The translations under genes were made by a program, and so were the position numbers. The notes under the pieces were generated by a model. The model was given only the letters and a program-made list of their open reading frames with translations, made no database searches and had not been told where the DNA came from. This document shows positions 1 to 9,229 of a stretch of 64,000 bases of DNA, in pieces. The DNA comes from Panulirus ornatus (lineage: Eukaryota > Arthropoda > Malacostraca > Decapoda > Palinuridae). How positions within the stretch are numbered: the stretch's first letter is position 1; every line of letters starts with the position of its first letter. The stretch is from assembly GCF_036320965.1 (NCBI RefSeq), contig NC_092262.1:6060072-6124071 (forward strand), read 5' to 3'.

Positions 1-1833
1 GGGCCAGCAGGCAGGCATGCAAGCATGGAGGGCCAGCAGGCAGGCATGCAAGCATGGAGGGCCAGCAGGCATGCAAGCATGGAGTGCCAGCAGGCAGGCA
101 TGCAAGCATGGAGGGCCAGCAGGCAGGCACGCACACATGGAGGGCCAGCAGGCAGGCACGCACACATGGAGGGCCAGCAGGCAGGTATGCACACATGGAG
201 GGCCAGCAGGCAGGCACGCACACATGGAGGGCCAGCAGGCAGGTATGCACGCATGGAGGGCCAGTAGGCATGCACGCATGGAGGGCCAGCAGGCAGGCAT
301 GCACGCATGGAGGGCCAGCAGGCATGCACGCATGGAGGGCCAGCAGGCAGGCACGCACACATGGAGGGCCAGCAGGCAGGCATGCACGCATGGAGGGCCA
401 GCAGGCAGGCATGCACGCATGGAGGGCCAGCAGGCATGCAAGCATGGAGGGCCAGCAGGCAGGCACGCACGCATGGAGGGCCAGCAGGCAGGCACGCACA
501 CATGGAGGGCCAGCAGGCAGGCATGCAAGCATGGAGGGCCAGCAGGCATGCAAGCATGGAGGGCCAGCAGGCATGCAAGCATGGAGGGCCAGCAGGCAGG
601 CACGCACACATGGAGGGCCAGCAGGCAGGCACGCACACATGGAGGGCCAGCAGGCATGCAAGCATGGAGGGCCAGCAGGCATGCAAGCATGGAGGGCCAG
701 CAGGCATGCAAGCATGGAGGGCCAGCAGGCAGGCACGCACACATGGAGGGCCAGCAGGCAGGCATGCACGCATGGAGGGCCAGCAGGCAGGCATGCAAGC
801 ATGGAGGGCCAGCAGGCAGGCATGCAAGCATGGAGGGCCAGCAGGCAGGCACGCACACATGGAGGGCCAGCAGGCAGGCATGCACGCATGGAGGGCCAGC
901 AGGCATGCACGCATGGAGGGCCAGCAGGCAGGCATGCACGCATGGAGGGCCAGCAGGCAGGCATGCAAGCATGGAGGGCCAGCAGGCAGGCATGCAAGCA
1001 TGGAGGGCCAGCAGGCAGGCACGCACACATGGAGGGCCAGCAGGCATGCAAGCATGGAGGGCCAGCAGGCAGGCATGCAAGCATGGAGGGCCAGCAGGCA
1101 GGCACGCACACATGGAGGGCCAGCAGGCAGGCATGCACGCATGGAGGGCCAGCAGGCATGCACGCATGGAGGGCCAGCAGGCAGGCATGCACGCATGGAG
1201 GGCCAGCAGGCAGGCACGCACACATGGAGGGCCAGCAGGCAGGCATGCACGCATGGAGGGCCAGCAGGCATGCACGCATGGAGGGCCAGCAGGCAGGCAC
1301 GCACACATGGAGGGCCAGCAGGCAGGCATGCACGCATGGAGGGCCAGCAGGCATGCACGCATGGAGGGCCAGCAGGCAGGCACGCACACATGGAGGGCCA
1401 GCAGGCAGGCATGCACGCATGGAGGGCCAGCAGGCATGCAAGCATGGAGTGCCAGCAGGCAGGCATGCACGCATGGAGGGCCAGCAGGCATGCACGCATG
1501 GAGGGCCAGCAGGCAGGCATGCACGCATGGAGGGCCAGCAGGCAGGCACGCACACATGGAGGGCCAGCAGGCAGGCATGCACGCATGGAGGGCCAGCAGG
1601 CATGCACGCATGGAGGGCCAGCAGGCAGGCACGCACACATGGAGGGCCAGCAGGCAGGCATGCACGCATGGAGGGCCAGCAGGCATGCACGCATGGAGGG
1701 CCAGCAGGCAGGCACGCACACATGGAGGGCCAGCAGGCAGGCATGCACGCATGGAGGGCCAGCAGGCATGCAAGCATGGAGTGCCAGCAGGCAGGCACGC
1801 ACGCATGGAGGGCCAGCAGGCAGGCACGCACGG
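1..1833. repeat. Minisatellite, mixed 29-bp and 25-bp units
   Basis: Tandem array of a GC-rich unit containing ATGGAGGGCCAGCAGG. Units of 29 bp carry GGCAGGCA, and units of 25 bp lack one GGCA. The end of the unit varies among GCAAGC, GCACGC and GCACAC. About 65 copies are present and the array runs off the left edge of the window. No unit contains a stop codon in any forward frame, so frames of 770, 601 and 548 residues overlap. They share one nonsense composition and are not genes. Confidence 0.97.
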
Positions 1834-1976
1834 AGCCATCAGGCGACAGGTGCACGTGAGCCTCCTGTGCCATGGCACCTTGGCATCATTTCATCACAGG
1901 AGAATCCAAACTGGTTTCTGGCGAGGGAAAGTGCGTGTTTCAGAGAGCATTAGACTCTCTCTCTCTCTTTTCCCAG

Positions 1977-2069
1977 GATGGTGTTGGCGAGCCGCTCAAC
2001 CTCACCTGCTATTTCGCTTCCTTAACGCCGGGGTCGCCGGGCGTCTGGTGCCAGGGTTCGAGCCCCAGG
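1977..2069 (+). other. Candidate exon with Ig-domain-like residues
   Basis: A pyrimidine tract of CT repeats ends in TTTTCCCAG at 1976, a strong 3' splice site. The following 31 codons are open and end at AGG|GTAGGA (GT at 2070-2071), a fair 5' splice site, so the exon would be phase 0 at both ends. The translation contains GEPLNLTCYFAS and, 13 residues after the Cys, VW. That matches the B-strand Cys and C-strand Trp spacing of an immunoglobulin-like domain. No partner exon is visible nearby and the F-strand Cys is absent, so this would be half a domain. Alternatively GGTTCGAGCCC at 2055-2065 resembles a tRNA B box, and the segment could be SINE-derived. I regard it as a lead, not a gene. 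Confidence 0.22.
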
Positions 2070-2149
2070 GTAGGAAGGGTACGTCGCCTGTATTTGAGAG
2101 TAGGTGTTACCGCTCTAACACCTGGTGCTACAGTGCCGTCCGCCACAGT

Positions 2150-2455
2150 CATCTGCCACCACAACCACAGTCATCAACCACAACAACCACAGAAATTAAC
2201 CCCCGACCACGACCACAGTCATCTACCACAACAACCACAGAAATTAACCCCAGCCACAGCCATCAACCACAACAACCACAGAAATTAACCACAACCACGG
2301 TCATCTACCACAACAACCACAGAAATTAACCACAAACACAGCCACCTGCCACCACAACAACCACAGAAATTAACCACAGCCACAGTCATCAACCACAACA
2401 ACCACAGAAATTAACCACAGCCACAGTCATCAACCACAACAGCTACAGCCACCTG
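2150..2455. repeat. Irregular CAACCACAG-rich minisatellite
   Basis: Imperfect repeats of about 33-42 bp built on ACAACAACCACAGAAATTAA, with CCACAGTCATC spacers. The array merges on its right into the 28-bp array and shares the core CAACCACAG with it, so the two look like successive amplifications of one low-complexity sequence. Confidence 0.85.
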
Positions 2456-3002
2456 TCACAACAACCACAGCTACCTACCACAACCACGACAACCACAGCT
2501 ACCTACCACAACCACGACAACCACAGCTACCTACCACAACCACGACAACCACAGCTACCTACCACAACCACGACAACCACAGCTACATACCACAACCACG
2601 ACAACCACAGCTACCTACCACAACCACGACAACCACAGCTACCTACCACAACCACGACAACCACAGCTACCTACCACAACCACGACAACCACAGCTACCT
2701 ACCACAACCACGACAACCACAGCTACCTACCACAACCACGACAACCACAGCTACCTACCACAACCACGACAACCACAGCTACCTACCACAACCACGACAA
2801 CCACAGCTACCTACCACAACCACGACAACCACAGCTACCTACCACAACCACGACAACCACAGCTACCTACCACAACCACGACAACCACAGCTACCTACCA
2901 CAACCACGACAACCACAGCTACCTAACACAACCACGACAACCACAGCTACCTACCACAACCACGACAACCACAGCTACCTACCACAACCACGACAACCAC
3001 AG
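2456..3002. repeat. Minisatellite, 28-bp unit
   Basis: About 19 nearly identical copies of a 28-bp unit that starts CCACAGCTACCTACCACAA and ends CCACGACAA. Only one or two single-base variants are visible (for example CTACATACC and CTAACAC). The homogeneity suggests recent expansion. Confidence 0.95.
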
Positions 3003-3590
3003 CCCCCTACCACAACCACACCCACCTACCACAATCACAGCCCCCTACCACAACCACACCCACCTACCACAACCACATCCACCTACCACAACCACACCCA
3101 CCTACCACAACCACACCCACCTACCACAACCACAGCCCCCTACCACAACCACACCCACCTACCACAACCACACCCACCTACCACAACCACAGCCCCCTAC
3201 CACAAGCACACCCACCTACCACAACCACACCCACCTACCACAACCACAGCCCCCTACCACAACCACACCCACCTACCACAACCACAGCCCCCTACCACAA
3301 CCACAGCCCCCTACCACAACCACACCCACCTACCACAACCACACCCACCTACCACAACCACAGCCCCCTACCACAACCACACCCACCTACCACAACCACA
3401 CCCACCTACCACAACCACAGCCCCCTACCACAACCACACCCACCTACCACAACCACAGCCCCCTACCACAACCACAGCCACCTACCACAACCACAGCCCC
3501 CTACCACAACCACAGCCACCTACCACAACCACACCCACCTACCACAACCACAGCCCCCTACCACAACCACAGCCACCTACCACAACCACC
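3003..3590. repeat. Minisatellite, 19-bp unit
   Basis: About 31 copies of a 19-bp unit CTACCACAACCACA plus either GCCCC or CCCAC. The two unit types alternate irregularly. The core CTACCACAACCAC is identical to part of the preceding 28-bp unit, so this array is probably a derivative of it. Confidence 0.93.
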
Positions 3591-3607
3591 ACACGCTCAT
3601 ATGACCT

Positions 3608-4705
3608 AGGGTCACCTCAGTACGAGGCCACAAGACTGATGTCTCGCCAGGGATCACCTCAGTACGAGGCCACAAGACTGATGTCTCGCCTGGGGTCACC
3701 TCAGTACGAGGCCACAAGACTGATGTCTCGCCAGGGATCACCTCAGTACGAGGCCACAAGACTGATGTCTCGCCAGGGTCACCTCAGTACGAGGCCACAA
3801 GACTGATGTCTCGCCAGGGTCACCTCAGTACGAGGCCACAAGACTGATGTCTCGCCAGGGATCACCTCAGTACGAGGCCACAAGACTGATGTCTCGCCAG
3901 AGTCACCTCAGTACGAGGCCACAAGATTGATGTCTCGCCTGGGTTCACCTCAGTACGAGGCCACAAGACTGATGTCTCGCCAGGGATCACCTCAGTACGA
4001 GGCCACAAGACTGATGTCTCGCCAGGGATCACCTCAGTACGAGGCCACAAGACTGATGTCTCGCCAGTGTCACCTCAGTACGAGGCCACAAGACTGATGT
4101 CTCGCCTGGGATCACCTCAGTACGAGGCCACAAGACTGATGTCTCGCCAGGGATCACCTCAGTACGAGGCCACAAGACTGATGTCTCGCCAGAGTCACCT
4201 CAGTACGAGGCCACAAGACTGATGTCTCGCCAGGGATCACCTCAGTACGAGGCCACAAGACTGATGTCTCGCCAGGGATCACCTCAGTACGAGGCCACAA
4301 GACTGATGTCTCGCCAGGGATCACCTCAGTACGAGGCCACAAGACTGATGTCTCGCCTGGGGTCACCTCAGTACAAGGCCACAAGACTGATGTCTCGCCA
4401 GGGATCACCTCAGTACGAGGCCACAAGACTGATGTCTCGCCAGGGATCACCTCAGTACGAGGCCACAAGACTGATGTCTCGCCAGGGGATCACCTCAGTA
4501 CGAGGCCACAAGACTGATGTCTCGCCAGGGATCACCTCAGTACGAGGCCACAAGACTGATGTCTCGCCAGTGTCACCTCAGTACGAGGCCATAAGACTGA
4601 TGTCTCGCCAGGGATCACCTCAGTACGAGGCCACAAGACTGATGTCTCGCCAGGGATCACCTCAGTACGAGGCCACAAGACTGATGTCTCGCCTGGGGTC
4701 ACCTC
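3608..4705. repeat. Minisatellite, 41-43-bp unit
   Basis: About 26 copies of a unit containing GAGGCCACAAGACTGATG and TCTCGCCAGGGATCACC. Length classes of 41, 42 and 43 bp come from one or two bases around CAGGG(A)TCACC. Open frames inside it (104 aa minus, 173 aa plus) are repeat translations. Confidence 0.96.
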
Positions 4706-4739
4706 AGTCAACCTGGGTCCTGGTACCCATCAGAGGGCG

Positions 4740-5184
4740 CTGAATATGGCTTTAATTACCCACTTGTCATCGTTGCGCTAACGAAGAAAAAAAAAATTTT
4801 TGTTACAACGAAAACGAGATGGGCTGAGAGTTAGCGAGGCAGCGCACACAAGGCCACTGCTATATCTGGTTGTGATGTGGTCAACACAACATTGTTCTCT
4901 CTATTTCTTTACGTCTGACAAACAGATGTGTTTGGTGATGGAGCCCTTTTATTTTCTAAAAATGCAGAAGAGCTTAACGAGGAGAGAGTGAATTAAGACC
5001 CAGTTGGGTTAAATCGTAGAGCACTTGAGTCATTTAGAGGCTGTAACAAGGTGGTGGATGGAACTATTGACACGTTCCCTTACACTCTAGACCGTACACA
5101 TTCATTCCCTTTTGCTGTATTCTGGGTATGTTTTTAAGTACCCCATTTCGACGCACGACGCTGCTCGCTGCGTGTAACCCCCCG
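4740..5184. other. Unique AT-rich sequence, no feature recognised
   Basis: Single-copy-looking sequence after the 42-bp array, with A9 and T-rich runs near 4,787-4,802. Short frames (63 aa at most) show no domain. Nothing further is supported. Confidence 0.5.
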
Positions 5185-5270
5185 TCTGTAAGTAAGTAAG
5201 TAAGTAAGTTTTTATTAGTCCAATTGTAATACGAGATGTATTACAAAATGAAATTCTTCTTGGCTTTGAA
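5185..5270 (-). mobile_element. Candidate retroelement 3' end with (CTTA)n tail
   Basis: Read on the minus strand, an AATAAA polyadenylation-like hexamer is followed by five CTTA repeats (AAGTAAGTAAG on the plus strand). Non-LTR elements of several clades end in such a signal plus a short microsatellite. The upstream minus-strand sequence has TTTTGTAATACATCTCG and could be the end of a decayed RT frame. No conserved RT motif is present, so the call rests only on tail architecture. Confidence 0.35.
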
Positions 5271-5587
5271 GTAAATATATATATGATCTACGCGGGTGTG
5301 TGTCTGTCAGTAGACAGCGGGTATGTCTACCATTAGACAGCTACGTATATTGAGAAAGATGTGTGATTGTGTGTGTGTGTGTGTGTGTGTGTGTTTGACA
5401 CCAGCGCTACGAACCACTACCACTCACGCAGCTGCTTTGGCAAATACACATGCCTCATAATCACCTCCCTCACTTAACTCTCCATCACGTCATAGTTCCT
5501 AATGAAGGGGAAATAGTGACCATCTAGGCTCATTGAACACAGTGGTAAACCCAGCCACCACGTATTGATGAGTTACAGAATGATAGA
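5271..5587. other. Unique sequence with a short (GT)n tract
   Basis: Contains a (GT)n of about 24 bp near 5,370-5,394. No frame or motif stands out. Confidence 0.5.
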
Positions 5588-5960
5588 GACGTAATTAAGG
5601 AGAGACTGGTAGGTAATTAAGGAGAAACTGGTAGGTAATTAAGGAGAAACTGGTAGGTAATTAAGGAGAAACTGGTAGGTAATTAAGGAGAAACTAGTAG
5701 GTAATTAAGGAGAAACTGGTAGGTAATTAAGGAGAAACTGGTAGGTAATTAAGGAGAAACTGGTAGGTAATTAAGGAAAAACTGGTAGGTAATTAAGAAG
5801 AAACTGGTAGGTAATTAAGGAGAAACTGGTAGGTAATTAAGGAGAAACTGGTAGGTAATTAAGGAAAAACTGGTAGGTAATTAAGAGAAACTGGTAGGTA
5901 ATTAAGGAGAAACTGGTAGGTAATTAAGGAGAAACTGGTAGGTAATTAAGGAGAAACTGG
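5588..5960. repeat. Minisatellite, 22-bp unit
   Basis: About 17 copies of GGTAATTAAGGAGAAACT plus GGTA, with one A-for-G variant (GGAAAAACT) and one unit shortened by a base near 5,883. It is AT-rich, unlike most arrays in the window. Confidence 0.95.
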
Positions 5961-6081
5961 TTGACCCTGTCCACTCGATTAGTTCGTGTGTGTACCAGGT
6001 ATGAGTGAACAGGTCTATCTGGCTCTTTGAAGTAGCCATAAACAGACCAAGTGGTCTTCTGTAACTTGTCTGTCTTTAGTG

Positions 6082-6083
<2 letters not shown>

Positions 6084-6117
<34 letters not shown>
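6084..6117. repeat. (GT)n microsatellite
   Basis: About 17 GT dinucleotides between unique sequence and the 41-bp array. Confidence 0.95.
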
Positions 6118-6119
<2 letters not shown>

Positions 6120-6149
6120 CATGCCAGGTCATCACGGGCCCTAGTATTG

Positions 6150-6715
6150 GTAAGGTCAGGTCAGGTCAGGGGTCAGGTCAGGTGAACATCACGTCTTTGA
6201 TGATCTCGGGGTCAGGCCAGGTCAACTCCACGTCTATAATGACGCTCTGGGGTCAGGCCAGGTCAACTCCACGTCTATAGTGACGCTCTGGGATGAAGCC
6301 AGGTCAACTCCACGTCTATAATGACGCTCTGGGGTCAGACCAGGTCAACTCCACGTCTATAATGACGCTCTGGGGTCAGGTCAGGTCAACTCCACGTCTA
6401 CAGTGACGCTCTGGGGTCAGGGCAGGTCAACTCCACGTCTATAATGACGCACTGGGGTCAGGCCAGGTCAACTCCACGTCTATAGTGACGCTCTGGGGTC
6501 AGGCCAGGTCAACTCCACGTCTATAATGACGCTCTGGGGTCAGGCCAGGTCAACAGCATGTCTATAGTGACGCTCTGGAGTCAGGCCAGGTCAACTCCAC
6601 GTCTATAATGACGCACTGGGGTCAGGCCAGGTCAACAGCATGTCTATTAGTCACGCTATGGGTCAGACCAGGTCAACAGGAAGTCTGTTAGTGACGCTTT
6701 GGGGGTCAGGTCAGG
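6150..6715. repeat. Minisatellite, 41-bp unit
   Basis: About 14 copies of a unit with GGTCAGGCCAGGTCAACT, CCACGTCTATA and TGACGCTCTGG. Units at the right edge diverge (CAACAGCATG, CAACAGGAAG), so older variants remain there. Each unit carries two AGGTCA half-sites of the type bound by nuclear receptors. Given the repeat nature I do not infer regulation. Confidence 0.93.
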
Positions 6716-6947
6716 TCACCACTACCCCCAAGCATGGGTCAGGCCTGATGAAGAGTTCGTCAGGTACATCGCCGTGAGCTGGGAGGAGGAGGAGGAGGAC
6801 AATACCACGTCGGAGTTTTGGAGGAGGGAGGTTGAGCGGGCCGGGCGGTAGAGGTCACAACCAACCATTATCCTGCCTCCTGGACGACCTTGGCCCCCGC
6901 CAGGGTTCTGGCCGCCTAGTAACAGTTGCGGCGGGACCAGCTGCAGC

Positions 6948-8318
6948 CGCAGCACCAGCCAGAGACCCTGCAGCACCAGCCAGAGAACCTGCAGCACCAG
7001 CCAGAGACCCTGCAGCACCAGCCAGAGACCTTCAGCACCAGCCAGAGACCTGCAGCACCAGCCATTGACCTTCAGCACCAGCCAGAGACCCTGCAGCACC
7101 AGCCAGAGACTCTGCAGCACCAGCCAGAGACCCTGCAGCACCAGCCAGAGACCTTCAGCACCAGCCAGAGACCTGCAGCACCAGCCAGAGAACCTGCAGC
7201 ACCAGCCAGAGACCCTGCAGTACTAGCCAGAGACCTGCAGCACCAGCCAGAGAACCTTCAGCTCCAGCCAGAGACCTTCAGCACCAGCCAGAGCCCTGCA
7301 GCACCTGCCAGAGACCTGCAGCACCAGCCAGAGACCTTCAGCACCAGCCAGAGACCTTCAGCACCAGCCAGAGACCTGCAGCACCAGCCATTGACCTTCA
7401 GCACCAGCCAGAGACCTGCAGCACCAGCCAGAGACCTGCAGCACCAGCCAGAGACCTGCAGCACCAGCCAGAGACCTTCAGCACCAGCCAGAGACCTGCA
7501 GCACCAGCCAGAGACCTTCAGCACCAGCCAGAGACCTGCAGCACCAGCCAGAGAACCTGCAGCACCAGCCAGAGACCTGCAGCACCAGCCAGAGACCTGC
7601 AGCACCAGCCAGAGACCTGCAGCACCAGCCAGAGACCTGCAGCACCAGCCAGAGACCTTCAGCACCAGCCAGAGACCTGCAGCACCAGCCAGAGACCTGC
7701 AGCACCAGCCAGAGACCTGCAGCACCAGCCAGAGACCTTCAGCACCAGCCAGAGACCTGCAGCACCAGCCAGAGACCTGCAGCACCAGCCAGAGACCTGC
7801 AGCACCAGCCAGAGAACCTGCAGCACCAGCCAGAGACCTGTAGCACCAGCCAGAGACCTTCAGAGACCCGTAGCACCTGCCAGAGACCTGCAGCACCAGC
7901 CAGAGAACCTGCAGCACCAGCCAGAGACCTGTAGCACCAGCCAGAGTCCTTCAGCACCAGCTAGAGACCCTGCAGCACCAGCCATTGACCTTCAGCACCA
8001 GCCAGAGACCTGCACCACCAGCCAGAGACCTTCAGCACCAGCCAGAGAACCTGCAGCACCAGCCAGAGACCTTCAGCACCAGCCAGAGACCTGTAGCACC
8101 AGCCAGAGACCTTCAGAACCAGCTAGAGACCTTCAGCACCAGCTAGAGACCCTGCAGCACCAGCCAGAGACCCTGCAGCACCAGCCAGAGAACCTGCAGC
8201 ACCAGCCAGAGACCTTCAGCACCAGCCAGAGACCTGTAGCACCAGCCAGAGACCCTGCAGCACCAGCCAGAGACCTGTAGCACCAGCCAGAGACCCTGCA
8301 GCACCAGCCAGAGACCTG
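6948..8318. repeat. Minisatellite, 20/21-bp unit
   Basis: About 67 copies of GCACCAGCCAGAGACCTGCA (20 bp) with 21-bp forms carrying an extra C and forms with TTCA in place of TGCA. The mixed lengths shift frame from unit to unit, yet stops are rare, giving open frames of 305 (plus) and 219 (minus) residues. The translations (for example QHQPET) are low complexity. I do not consider them genes. Confidence 0.96.
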
Positions 8319-8805
8319 CAGCCCTAGCTCACTGCTGTGTTTTCCTCACGGCGCCACAGACCATAGCCTGGCCGAGGGTGGAGTGAGAAGCTGATGGGAG
8401 TCGCCACCTGCAGGCTCCCTCGGTGGCTGCAGACCCCCTCTCTGTGGTCCGCTGGAATGGCCGGAAGCGAGCGTTTCGACTCTAAGTGTCTGTTATCCTC
8501 GGGCGAGTTCAGCGTTCCACCTCCGATGCTCGCCCTCCAGCGGTAGCGCAAGAGGGATTTTGCAGAAGCTGCACACCGAAAAGGGCGGCCTCAGGTCAGG
8601 CCCCCACTGGACTGATTTTTTACACCAGTGTGACCGTCCGGGGCCTCCAGCAGGGATGTGGACTGGTGGCCTTGACCACCTTCCCACCACAGTGAAGAAC
8701 GGCGCAAGCCGCACACCATCTCAGGGCAACAGTGTCCATCCCAGTGCTGTTGAATATTTACGAACTCATTACGGAAGAACAATATAGAAACCCGGATATA
8801 TATAT
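8319..8805. other. Unique sequence, no gene recognised
   Basis: Moderately GC-rich sequence between the 20-bp array and an interspersed repeat. Overlapping short frames of 63-75 aa occur on both strands without a known domain or convincing splice-site pair. Confidence 0.5.
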
Positions 8806-8810
8806 ATATA

Positions 8811-9022
8811 TATTGGAAAGGATCACCACAATTTTGCGTGTGATGAAGATATTCCTATGAGTCCACGGGGAAAATGGAACACGATAAGTTTCCAAGTGCA
8901 TTTTCTTGTAATGATCACATCATCAGGGGAGACACAATCATCAGGGAGACACAAGAGAGAAATATAACAGTCAGTTGATATACAACGAAGAGACGTAGCT
9001 AGGACGCCATTTGGTATATATA
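8811..9022 (+). mobile_element. Interspersed repeat C, full-length-like copy
   Basis: About 210 bp running from TATTGGAAAGGATCAC through CCTATGAGTCCACGGGG, AAGTGCATTTTCTTG and GATCACATCATCAGGGG to GGACGCCATTTGG, with TA repeats at both ends. At least five partial copies occur elsewhere in the window (15.77, 45.84, 46.76, 46.92 and 49.24 kb). From memory it is an extremely common repeat in decapod crustacean sequence. It has no coding capacity. This copy carries an internal duplication of ATCATCAGGGGAGACACA near 8,920-8,955. Class is unknown. The TA-flanked structure would suit a MITE or a SINE. Confidence 0.8.
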
Positions 9023-9229
9023 TTATATTATTATTTATTGTATTATACTTTGTCGCTGTCTCCCGCGTTTGCGAGGTAGCGCAAGGAAACAGACGAAAGA
9101 AATGGCCCAACCCCCCCCCATACACATGTATATACATACGTCCACACACGCAAATATACATACCTACACAGCTTTCCATGGTTTACCCCAGACGCTTCAC
9201 ATGCCTTGATTCAATCCACTGACAGCACG

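Noticed and set aside
17..2329. Open frame of 770 residues on the plus strand
   Set aside because: It is a stop-free translation of the 29/25-bp array; two other forward frames are equally open.
6150..6715. Nuclear-receptor response element cluster (AGGTCA)
   Set aside because: Half-sites belong to a tandem repeat unit and have no fixed functional spacing distinct from the repeat.
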